Below, in pieces: positions 46,299 to 55,986 of a DNA stretch of 64,000 nucleotides. Every line of letters starts with the position of its first letter. The stretch's first letter is position 1. A program made the translations under genes and the position numbers. This stretch comes from Corylus avellana. Lineage: Eukaryota > Streptophyta > Magnoliopsida > Fagales > Betulaceae. The notes below the pieces were generated by a model. It ran no database searches. It had not been told where the DNA came from and was given only the letters and a program-made list of their open reading frames with translations. The DNA is taken from positions 8,558,711 to 8,622,710 of the forward strand of contig NC_081548.1 in assembly GCF_901000735.1 (NCBI RefSeq). Direction: 5' to 3'.

Positions 46299-46422
46299 GT
46301 GGGATGATGACATGGTATTTAAGAATCAGGCTCGTGATGAAACCAAGACTCCAAAGCGCTTCATTAATGACACCACTACGAATGACTTCTACCAGAAATT
46401 CCTGCACAAATACATGAAGTAG
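46299..46422 (+). pseudogene. CWC15-like spliceosome protein, last exon
   Basis: After acceptor GCGGCTTAG the exon reads WDDDMVFKNQARDETKTPKR and FINDTTTNDF, then FLHKYMK and a stop at 46420..46422. This is the highly conserved CWC15 C-terminus (family ending FHRKFLHKYMK or close). Its phase (one base completing the AG of the donor exon at 37284) gives KRW, one residue shorter than the usual KRRW. It remains in frame with the upstream exons across the 9-kb intron holding the PIF element. Confidence 0.85.
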
Positions 46423-47100
46423 TATATTTTCAAATCTTGAGGGTAGAAGACTGAGTAATGTTGGAGTCTAAAGAAGCCTATGATATGTAATGAATTATTA
46501 TTATTATTGATATTTTTTATGAGCACTGTGATATGCAATGATTGTATGTACCAAAATATAGCAAATTGTTGTACTGGATATGGATTTGGTTATTGTTCAG
46601 AGTTGGATTATGAAATATTTGTTGGCAAGAGTTGTTTGATCTTTTGAATTGGGTGATATATATTGTATGTTGCATATAATGACTCCCTTTGCAGCTGTGT
46701 TGTCTCCAACACTTGATCGCTTGATGGGTCTTCCCCAAGTTTGGTGCCTCAACTACGACTCTTGATGTTTTGGTGGAAGTCTCAAGCTTGCCTTTTTATA
46801 CTCAATACTCTATTTTTTGTTTTAATATGCCATAGTTTCCAATTGCTTCCCAATGTTGTCTCAAGCACCTTGCCTTGACTTAATCACATCAAGAGCTCTT
46901 GTTATTTGGTGAGGTGGTAGACATTGAAATACGTGAATTGCAACAGTAAGGGTCTTTCCCTTTATCTCGTTTTAACTAAAAGACATCAAGGGCTCGATTG
47001 GTGTTGTATGCATTATATATGCTAAGTACCCATTTAAATACACTGAAAAATCACACTCAATTTTACATGTTCGAAAAGAACAACCCAAATTCTTACATGG
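46423..47100. other. CWC15-like 3' flank and unassigned DNA
   Basis: The first 80 bases look like a 3' UTR (AT-rich, (TTA)n near 46495). Nothing else is recognised. Confidence 0.35.
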
Positions 47101-47415
47101 TTACATGGATAAACAGTTAACAACTTTTGCTCTACCATGCTGCTCTAAAAACATAAAGAATACAATGATCCATCTGTTGTTAAAACAAATGGGAAAAGAG
47201 GAAGGCTTGGAAGTAAAAACAACATCCCAAATGGCTTGGAAGTAAAGAACTGGCAATGGCTTTGTTGCAATGTACTTGTCCTTCTCCTTGTGTTCTTTCG
47301 GAACAAATTCTGCATACAAATCTTTAAGAGCGATCATAACTGTAGTTAACAGAGGGCCCATAATTGCTCCATGTTGAACAATAAACACAAGTCCAAACAA
47401 CCCAGCAAGCATCAT
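47101..47415 (-). pseudogene. TMEM245-like (AI-2E transporter family) C-terminal fragment
   Basis: The minus-strand reading frame contains GAIMGPLLTTVMIALKDLYAEFV, which closely matches the C-terminal end of plant TMEM245-type proteins (family form [20 protein letters not shown]). It is preceded by the remains of the last membrane helix (LAGLFGLVFIVQHG). The normal protein ends shortly after this motif; here an unrelated frame continues. Upstream exons are not present next to it, and a solo LTR follows at 47564. It is a gene fragment. Confidence 0.65.
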
Positions 47416-47563
47416 TAGTAGAACATTAGGACAAGTTCTGCATAGAAGCTACAAATAAGACCACTCTACAACAAACTATGTCAGATTCATCGTATACAAG
47501 CTGTAGATTCACAGAAGAATCCAAAAAACATCCCAAATTTTTTTGAAGCAAAAGGGAATATAT

Positions 47564-49086
47564 TGATAAGCATCGAATGTTGCACATTCAAGCCCCTTAA
47601 TCTGCATATGTTAATTTCTTAGCGTTGTTATTTGTTTGATTTTGTTTTGTTTTTGTGTTTTTAGGTTATAAATAAAGATGAAATTAATTTCATTGATTTT
47701 GGGCTTAAAAGCACACTTTGAGATGATCAAGCTTAGCCAATCATAACAGACGACCTATATGTTGTGATTAAGTTTAATCAAATAAAGGAAAGGATTAATT
47801 CGGAATTTCTCAAATAGGAGTCAAAATCGGATTGGATTCAAATTTGGATTCTGCATACATCTCGGTATTTTAGCCATCACTTTCAGCTCAAATATCCGAT
47901 TGAGGTGATTCACGCGGTACTGGAAAGCTAACTCAAATTGCTACAAATCATTGTGAAATAGCATTTCCCTAATTCGGAGCGCTGCAATGCCAAAATCGCC
48001 CCACAAGATAGGAACGCAATTCTGGTCGAATCCTATTCCGATTTGGACTTAGGTTTTCTTTATCCTAATTAGACTTGGACTTAAATCTCCGAAATTTCTA
48101 GGATTACTAGGGCTTCTAGGACTCTCCTAAGCCTTATAAATCGGCCTCTAAGCATTGAGAAAAAAGGACACACCGCTTCCTAGAGCTAGAAATCAGAAAT
48201 TTGTCTTTAGAGCTTAGAAGATCATGAGCGGCTAAACCCCTTCGTGGGGTGTTGATGTAACCCTATCCAAGCACAATGGTTTAATTGTATTTAATTTTTA
48301 GATTTTCAATTTATGTATGTTGATTGTATAACTATGAGGATTGCTATAATTGATTTTTGTTCCTCATATTAAATGCAATTGTTCTTAAATTCCAAAATCA
48401 ATATTTGTGAAATTCTTCTCTTGTCTTAGAAAGTATTTTACTTTTATTGATCTCAAATCATTCTTATTTTCTGTGATTATGAGAATGATGGTTATACAAT
48501 GAGTTTAATTGACATATGATCAATAGGATTTAATAGGCCATGCCTAGGGAAGACGGATTGTATTACACCCTAGTTTAGTGTAATTTAGGTAGACAATCTG
48601 TGGCAACCGAAGATGGGTTACACTTATTCATTGATTATATGTATCCTGTTAAAGAATTTGATAATTTATACCTAGGGAAGACGGGTCGTACCGCATCTTA
48701 GTGGTTAGGTAGACGATTTGTGCCAACCGAAGATAAATTATGCTTATTCTTTAATATGGTAGTTTCTTATTTATTTATAACATGCATAGAATGAATTTCT
48801 GGGATTAATTATGATTAACCATTGTTGTGCGGATAGAGGTGAAGTCAATACCCTACACTCTTTCTTATTTTAAATCTATTTTATTTTCATACACTTTAGT
48901 TTTAAAGAAAATCAAATCAATTCTGTTTTTTAATTAAGTTAATTTTGATCTTTTAAATTTTGATAATAAAACCCCTGCAGTCCTTGAGGTTCGACACCCT
49001 TAATATAGCCTTATCCTACGGGATTCGTTCTATTGTGAATGGTAATTTTTATAATTGATATTTTTAGTCACAAAAATACCACATCA
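47564..49086 (+). mobile_element. Solo LTR of the Athila-like family
   Basis: A 1523-bp sequence begins TGATAAGCATCGAATGTTGC and ends ATACCACATCA, flanked by a 5-bp TSD TATAT (47559..47563, 49087..49091). It is homologous along its length to the LTRs at 8277 and 13499 but lies on the plus strand. The TATA-like CCTTATAAATCGGCCTC is at 48130. No interior sequence is present. Confidence 0.9.
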
Positions 49087-49197
49087 TATATATTAAAGAA
49101 GTAGCTCATAAATACTAAACAGAAATAATGCATCAGCAATCATCAAGAATAAATAATATTGCATTGCTAAGGAAATGTTAAGAGATTTCGTTTTCTT

Positions 49198-49488
49198 TTA
49201 ACATAAGGCAGTAGTGTAGAAAAAAACAAAGCCCACCCAAGTTGGTATGCTGGCTATGCTCTCAACTTTCTCAATAAGTTGTTGTCCAAAGTGTGGAGAG
49301 AAATGGATGGCATATAGACATTGCGGGGTTGTTTTTAGTTTTGAGTTTGGCCGGGTATTGTTGGTACTCAGTTTGTAAACTAGAAAACTTAGAGGGCAAA
49401 TATCTGTTGGGCTTACTATCTCTAAACACCCATAAATATAGCCCAAAACACTAACAACACATGCAAAACAGGTCACTTGCTTCACCAC
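49198..49488 (-). other. Open reading frame of unknown origin, possible gene fragment
   Basis: A 96-codon minus-strand frame starts MVKQVTCFACVVSVLGYIYG and contains a hydrophobic N-terminal helix and a second hydrophobic stretch (IPTWVGFVFFYTTALC). It lies on the same strand as the TMEM245-like fragment and could be another exon of that gene with the solo LTR between them. I do not recognise the sequence and may be seeing a chance ORF. Confidence 0.25.
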
Positions 49489-49658
49489 AATTTGCTTGAA
49501 CCAATTGTATGCTTTCTTAGTTCACATCGACCTTAATGAGTAAGAAAATATATATTCATCCAAAAACTAACAAAAAAGGTTGGAAAATATTAGTATTGTT
49601 GTTTCTCATATGTTTCAAACTAATTAACCCCTCTCAATCTTCTAATTCTGGTGACAGT

Positions 49659-49774
49659 TGAAAAGAAAAGAGTATTACATGTCTCAGCATCAAGCACCAA
49701 GAAAATTCTCATTATGGGAGGCACCAGATTTATTGGTGTGTTTTTGTGTCAAAGAGGGTCATCAGGTAGTTCCC
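49659..49774 (+). pseudogene. Fragment of chloroplast stem-loop-binding protein CSP41b (exon 2)
   Basis: After an acceptor-like GGTGACAG the frame reads RVLHVSASSTKKILIMGGTR and FIGVFL, the transit-peptide junction and the Rossmann-type GGTRFIG nucleotide-binding loop of CSP41b, an atypical short-chain dehydrogenase that binds chloroplast RNA. The next segment, VKEGHQV, is in another frame; about 11 bases encoding the intervening residues are missing. The rest of the gene is absent. It is a gene fragment, not a functional gene. Confidence 0.75.
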
Positions 49775-49874
49775 CCCTCCGGTTTGTTATTTATTTTTAT
49801 TTTTTCCATCTCCTTCAGTGTTTCGGGTCTATTATATCAGCCATCTAGAATACCCAAATCTTTTAACATTCTTT

Positions 49875-50070
49875 AAAGAGAGAGGGACTACTTACCGCTG
49901 GTGGAGGAGAGAGAGGAGAGAGAGAGAGACTACTCACCGGTAGAGTGAGAGAGAGTGTGGCTGGAACCCTTACGTCGGGGTGAGAGAGAGGGTAAGTGAT
50001 GCTGGTGGTCGGTGGCCGGAATGAGAGAGAGAGTGAGCGAGGGAGGGAGAGGGTTAGTGGTTTTTGGTTT
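49875..50070. repeat. (GA)n-rich low-complexity tract
   Basis: Repeated GAGAGAGAG runs with ACTACTCACCGGT and GGTGGTCGGTGGCCGG words between. No coding potential. Confidence 0.8.
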
Positions 50071-50180
50071 TTAGAAAATGAGGCTTCTATGTTTTAAATG
50101 TTTCAATTTTTTTTTTAAAAAAAAAAAGTGACACGTAGGAAAGAAGTTGGGTGTATGTTATGACTTTATCATTATTCTTA

Positions 50181-50814
50181 TAGATATCATCATTCAATTT
50201 TAATATTATGACAATAAAATATGTGTTTTAAACTATTTTATTTAGTGTAATAAATAATTATTATTGTGTTTTATACTATTTTTATGAAAATATTAGAGTT
50301 AACAGTTGAACGACTGATTTTTTTTTTTTTATTAAAATTGTGTTTTATAATATTTGAAAGTATTAACCGTTGATCTGGTTCCACTCCATTTTAGTGCCCT
50401 TGGATCACCTGACCAGGTTCATTGACTGTTAGCCAAAAAAAAAAAAACAATTACTCTTGTCTGTTGGATTACCATGCGCTACATTGGAAACCGCAACACT
50501 GTCTTCATTGTCAAGCCGGGCTTTTTTGGTAAATGATAACTCAACTTTCGAGAAAGTTTTTTCCCGAAACCACGGAAATGCTATCCATCTTTTGAAATTT
50601 GAATGTGAAGCGGTGGGTTATTTTCATACCGTGTGGGCATTGTCAAATAAACCGTACCTCATTAAGCTAATCTAGCCCTTGGATCCACATCTAACTGGTC
50701 ATTGACCATTAGATGAAGCCTTCATATTATGCACAAACTCTTATAAGTGGTAAATATTGTATACTCGTCCACATGTGATCGTTACCAAAACTCTATTAAA
50801 ATAAATGTAAAACG
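50181..50814 (+). repeat. 650-bp direct repeat, copy 1
   Basis: Nearly co-linear with 52227..52874, starting TATAGATATCATCATTCAAT and ending near CCAAAACTCTATTAAAATAA, with scattered substitutions and small indels. It lacks TG...CA ends and TIRs, so it does not look like an LTR or MITE. No recognisable protein. Origin unknown. Confidence 0.8.
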
Positions 50815-50829
50815 TGTCCGAGTCATTGG

Positions 50830-51975
50830 AAATGTTTGAGCTAGGTCAAGGGACACAACACTAAAAAACCCCAACATAATTCAGTATAAATCTTTTAAAA
50901 AATGTTGGGATTTTATAAATCATCAACTTACATGATTTTAAAATTGCACTTCCTTAATGACAAGATTTATTCATTCATATGTCATTGCTTAAGAATTTTA
51001 TGTGTTACAATTACCTTATTTTTATGATTTATGCATGATTGCGATTATGAATGAAAATAGCCCTCAAGGTTTCATGGTGTATTACACAATTAAAAATGAG
51101 CTAGTAAAATTATATGAAATGTTACATGTGCATTCATAATTAATAAATGTTTAACCCCGAGGCACTACACAAGTCATGATCGATACCAAATCTCATGGGT
51201 AGCATGGCAAGCACACCGAAGGACGGTTACGAGAAGGTGTGTGCTATCGGCCAGTGGCCTTCACCTAGGGAAGTTCCCAACCTAGTAGCTCTCCCCTATG
51301 ATGGAAGGATGAGCCTATGGGTCCTTCGAGACAAGCCAACGTGCCCCGCTCATGGTAAAATTGTGGAGTTGGGTCAAAGGGTAAAACAATTTTTGAAAGA
51401 AAAATAAAAGGAAATGCTTACTTATTTCATAATTAACCTACTATTCTTGCTTTATTTGTTAATTATGTTATTCTGCATGAATTATTGTTGTGCATGACAA
51501 AGATTATGACATAAAAATCTGCATAGCATGTTTCATAGCATTTAGTGTTGTGACTACTTACTGAGTTGTCGAACTCACCCCTTCTCCCTAGACATCTTTT
51601 TCAGATTGCCCTAGATATCGTAGTCCTGAGGACAGGGATACCGGTGGGCCTCTTAGTTGTTAAAGACCCGATCATCTAGCCAATGGTTGGGACACTTGGG
51701 CTTATAGCTTTGTGGACTAGCAGGAGCAGTAGAAGTGTCTGGGACTCCATTTTATAGAGTATACCGCTTGGGACAAGCATAGACTGTGTAATTTTATTGC
51801 TTATGAGATTATTGAATACTAGCACATTATGTTTTTGTGATTTCATAATGAGAGTTTATAGTACTTTAGTAATGTTATGGTTCTGTGGTAATCATATGGT
51901 AGGAGAATTTTTATTTTTATTAAGAATATGTTACAATCACTCCCAGTCGCTCAACCTCTAGAACTTGAGGCGTTT
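50830..51975 (+). mobile_element. Gypsy-like LTR fragment between the two direct repeats
   Basis: Contains the word TACTTACTGAGTTGTCGAAC (51552..51571), which corresponds to the ACTTACTAAGTC...GACTTA motif of the LTRs at 25827 and 27900. A typical LTR tail follows (GAGGCGTTTCACG near 51968). The small ORF at 51195..51407 has no recognisable domain. Boundaries are uncertain. Confidence 0.45.
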
Positions 51976-52226
51976 CACGCCTGATCGCATCTTATCGCCA
52001 ATAGTGACCGTTTGATCACTTTTTAGCCGGTTGATTCCATTATTTAATTTTTTTGGGGCTAAAAACCAAAGAAAAAAAAAAAAGAAAAATTCTTGCTGTA
52101 GTTTCATCTGTTTGTTAAAAAAAAAAAAAAAAAATCAAAATAAACCAATGCTACACAAGGGGAATAGGATCGTCTTTATTTCATTTGAATTGAAGATTAT
52201 TCATTTCGTATAAAATGATGGGTAAT

Positions 52227-52874
52227 ATTATAGATATTATCATTCAATTTTAATGTTATGACAATAAAATATGTGCTTTAGACTATTTTATTTAGTGTAA
52301 TAAATAATTATTATTGTGTTTTATACTATTTTTATGAAAATATCAGAGTTAACAGTTAATTGACTGATTTTTTTTTATTTATTAAAATTGTGTTTTATAC
52401 TATTTAAAAGTATTGACCGTTGATCCGGTTCCACTCCACTTTAGTGACCCTTGGATCACCTAACCAGGTTCATTGACTATTAGCAAAAAAAAAACAATTA
52501 CTCTTGTCCGTTGGATTACCATGCACAATACTATGCTCTACATTGGAAACCGCAGCACTGTCTTCATTGTCAAGCCGAGCTTTTTTGGTAAATGATAACT
52601 CAACTTTCAAGAAAGTTTTTTCCCGAAACCACGCAAATGCAATCCATCTTTTGAAATTTAAATGTGAAGCGGTGGGTTATTTTCATACCGTGTGGGTATT
52701 GTTAAATAAACTATACCTCATTAAGCAAATCTAGCCCTTGGATCCACATCTGATTGGTCATTGACTGTTGGATGAAGCCCTCATATTATGCACAAACTCT
52801 TGTAAGTGGTAAATATCGTATCACCGTCCACATGTGATCATTACCAAAACTCTATTAAAACAAATATAAAACTT
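52227..52874 (+). repeat. 650-bp direct repeat, copy 2
   Basis: Matches copy 1 at 50181..50814. The right end abuts the truncated minus-strand LINE at 52877; the left flank differs from that of copy 1. Two small insertions, such as an extra CAATACTATG-type word near 52526, distinguish the copies. Confidence 0.8.
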
Positions 52875-52876
52875 GA

Positions 52877-53587
52877 AAGACTTACGGAACTGTTTTCGAA
52901 CTTCCCCCTCCTGCTCGATGTAAAGCATCAATGGCTTATGGTCTGAGGATCGGGCTTCCAGGACAAAGACCTCCTTCCTTTTGTTCAATTCACACCTCGC
53001 TTTTATTAGCCACTGCACGATACAGTCTCTCCTTGTGAAACTCTCATCACGACGACAGTTGTTCCATGTATATTTAGACCCCGTGAATCCTAAGTCACTT
53101 AGGCTGCAATCTTCAAGTGCCGTGCCGAATTGGTCTATCTGACTTTCTCTTCTCAATGCTGCTCTTGATTATTCTGTCTGGTCCACTATGTCATTGAAAT
53201 CCCCTATACAGAGCCACGCGTCAGGGGTATAAAGTCTCAGGTGATTAAGTAACTTCCACGATTCATGCTGTTTTGTCTAGTCTGGGTGACCTTCATTTCG
53301 GCCAGGGACCTTTACTACGGCATTAATATGCCGACGTGTGAAATTCTGAATTCTATCTCCCCTGCGTCCTTCCAAAGCAAAGCTAACCCTCCACTACGCC
53401 CCACCGGATCAACCACAAATAGTCCTTCATACCCTAGCTTCACCCGAATCCCTTCCATCCTCTTTTGTCGACTCTTTGTTTCCATAATAAACAAACAGTT
53501 GGGTCTCTTTTCCTTCTCCAATTGGCAAAGGTCTCGAACTGCACGGGAATTTCCAAGCCTCCGGCAGTTCCAACTTATGAGTTTCAT
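52877..53587 (-). pseudogene. L1 LINE ORF2, endonuclease part only
   Basis: The minus-strand frame from 53587 reads MKLISWNCRRLGNSRAVRDL, the start of the apurinic-type endonuclease of plant L1 elements (N of SWN). It is followed by the E of IMETKS and GLALLWKD. A second frame at 53156 continues with LSDLGFTGSKYTWNN and SSDHKPLM, the conserved D/H catalytic SDH motif. A frameshift or stop lies between them. The reverse transcriptase is absent because the sequence is cut at 52874 by the direct repeat. Confidence 0.82.
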
Positions 53588-53649
53588 TGCTGTTGGTGGG
53601 GCTGTAAACCAACCGCCGCCAACTCTACCTCCGGGACAAACCCTTAAGT

Positions 53650-55140
53650 AATTTCCTTTCTCCGCTTCTTATCAACCCCCTCCTCTACTGTCTGCTTCTT
53701 TCTCTTATCCCGTAGATGTTCCATAGTGCAGGGCATTTCACTGCTCTCGATAATGTTTTGTGCTTTCCTCTTCCAAGTCACACATTGATACCACTACCCT
53801 TCCCTGCTCTGCTGATTTTTCTTTTGCTTATTACTGCTCTTTTGTGCCCCTGTATCACTAACGTGCTCCCCGAGCCCAAAAATGAAATCCATGCACTCCA
53901 TCTCCTTGTCCCCATAGCTCATTTCAATGTGCTTAGGAGCTGTAGGAATTACCCCATGCAATGGCACTAATGTGGCTGAAATTGATTATCCCATCATTGC
54001 TGGTTCCTTTGAAAAATTATCCTCCACGTCTACAATTTTAAGTGCCCCTACCCCAGCTAGTGCCTTTCCTTTTTCAGCCTTTGTTCCTTTAATGCCCATA
54101 TTTATGTCATGCAACGTGGTTTCCTTAAGCAAATTTCCACTCCCACCAGATCCTCCTCTAGATTTCCACGACGCTGAGCAGCACGCCCTCCTCTAGGAAA
54201 ATATTTCTTACCCCTACTAGGGTTTTCAGATTTCTCGCTGCTACCTCTCTCAGCATCGGTTTCTCGGTACCTGCCGCCTCCATAGTCAGACTCCTCCGCC
54301 GAGAATGGAGAGCCGCCCTCCCTTTCTCCTCTCCTTGCTCTGCCTCTCCTTGGTAGCTCCACCCGAAGCCAGGTCCCCCACTGTTTGTCACCATCCTCCA
54401 TACTAGCCCTCAAGTTAGACCTTGCCAGACAACCCCTTTATTCATGGATTATTTGCCCACATTGGAAACAAAAAAGAGGAAGCTTTTTGTATTTAAAACT
54501 AACTCAATGTGATTCTCCGCCAAGATGTAATGCTCTTCCACACTCCAAAGGTTTTGATAAATCAATTACAACCTGGATCTGTAAACATCTCCCCCAACCT
54601 GCCCCATCACCTGCAATATTCTCGTCTTCTAATACTCCCAAAGATTCTCCAATCTTGACTCCCACAGCCTTGGTCATGCACAGCAGTGGCATATCATGCA
54701 CCTGTATCCTGATGGGAGACTGATCAAACTTCATCTGGGATGGCAGAGTTTTCCCATCAAACTCATTGAGAACCATCATGTGATGGTCAAAGGACCAAGG
54801 TCGTCCCTCCATAACTCTTTTTTTGTCCTCCCCGTCCGAAAATTCAAACAGCTATAGGTTTTCTTGTAACTCCTTGAAAACCACCCTTCCCACCGTATGC
54901 CAAATCCTAAAGAGGATAGATTTGAACGCCTCCTTATTGATTGATTTCTCCATCCAGATCTTGCCTATCAAACACTTTGCTCCTTTTTCCCTGGCATCTT
55001 CAACCTCTCCATCAAATATGTTGATCCCAGTTTTTCCCTCGCTTGTAAGGGATATTTTGCTAAAAAGTCTTTCTAGCTCCTTTGCCATCTCCCATTGTAG
55101 AGTTGCTGGAAGACCTCTCCCACTCCTCCTTACCCACCAA
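53650..55140 (-). pseudogene. L1 LINE ORF1 (DUF4283-type gag-like protein)
   Basis: Starts MAKELERLFSKISLTSEGKT at 55088 on the minus strand. After frame breaks it contains the DUF4283 core (GRPWSFDHHMMVLNEFDGKT, SPIRIQVHDMPLLCMTK) and a CCHC knuckle (CFQCGQIIHE..RGC, with an internal stop) near 54440. A Gly/Arg/Glu-rich tail follows. Several stops and frameshifts. It forms one LINE insertion with the endonuclease at 52877..53587. Confidence 0.78.
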
Positions 55141-55155
55141 GCATTAAGAGATTAA

Positions 55156-55387
55156 GAGCCTGTTTGAGATTGCGTTTGAGATATAGAACTTTTAAGTCAA
55201 AAAGAGTTTTTGGGCAAAAGCTTCATTTTTAAGTTTTTGCTAAAAGTGCGTTTTGGCTATTTTTAGGCTTTTTAGACACTTAGAAGTGCTTTTAATTTTT
55301 TTACCAAACGAGTATTTTTTCTTCAAACGGGCTTTTTGAGTGTTAAAAGTACTTTTAGGACTCTCAAACGCAATCCCAAACAGGCTC
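55156..55387. mobile_element. PIF/Harbinger (Tourist-like) MITE, copy 2
   Basis: A 232-bp element with clear TIRs (GAGCCTGTTTGAGATTGCGT left; inverted right end GAGCCTGTTTGGGATTGCGT) is flanked by TAA (55153..55155, 55388..55390). It is homologous to the element at 3770..4004 and better preserved at its ends. Confidence 0.88.
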
Positions 55388-55390
55388 TAA

Positions 55391-55971
55391 ACCCTCACCA
55401 CAAAGTTTTCCGTAGAGCATAAAACCATAGAGAGGACTGGTTTTGCTAAAACCATTAGTTAAATGCGTTTATTCCCAAAATTAGGAATGTAAAACCATAA
55501 TAAATGGGTGAAATTGAAAAAAAATTAAAAGATTGATATAATAAATTGAGAGTTTTTTTTTTTTTTTTAGGTGTAATTGCAAAACCGATGATAATTAAGG
55601 AGGCTTCACTTTTATTTTATTTATTGATGGTTGTTAATTACCCGATGATAATAGAAAATTACGAATCTTGGATTTAAGTGCCAATTAATTAATTAATTAA
55701 TATATATATTTTTTTGTAAGTTGGTGTCAATTAATTGGAATAGAGACTCTAAATAATTAATTGGAAAAATATACAAGTAAAATTGATTAAAAAATCCGAT
55801 ATTGCATTAAGCATAGGAAATTACTATCTGCCCAACATTAGCACAAGCCCAAAACCCTCGCTCATAAACCCTCATCCAAAATCCCTCGCCCTATACCAGT
55901 CTCTCTGTTTCTCTTTCGTTCTCTCTCACACACACAATCGAAGCAAAAGCAACGCGGATAGAAGAGCGAAC
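55391..55971 (+). promoter_or_regulatory. Promoter and 5' leader of the topoisomerase IA gene
   Basis: AT-rich upstream DNA passes into a CT-rich leader (TCTCTCTGTTTCTCTTTCGT, 55900..55919) typical of plant 5' UTRs. AACCCTC/AAACCCTCA telo-box-like words lie around 55850..55880. No clear TATA box was pinned down. Confidence 0.5.
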
Positions 55972-55986
55972 ATGGTAAGCGAATGA
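55972..55986 (+). other. Four-codon upstream ORF overlapping the main start
   Basis: ATG GTA AGC GAA TGA; its stop overlaps the main ATG at 55983 as ATGA. ATG|GTAAGC also resembles a splice donor, so alternative splicing right after this ATG is possible. Either could modulate translation of the topoisomerase. Confidence 0.5.

Noticed and set aside
51195..51407. 70-codon ORF in the LTR fragment as a gene
   Set aside because: It lies within LTR-like sequence, has no recognised domain, and is short enough to be chance.
50181..52874. The two 650-bp repeats as LTRs of one retrotransposon
   Set aside because: No TG...CA ends, no shared 5-bp TSD, and no primer-binding site or purine tract next to them.
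53265..54723. Plus-strand ORFs at 53265..54723
   Set aside because: They are antisense shadows of the minus-strand LINE ORF1 and endonuclease.
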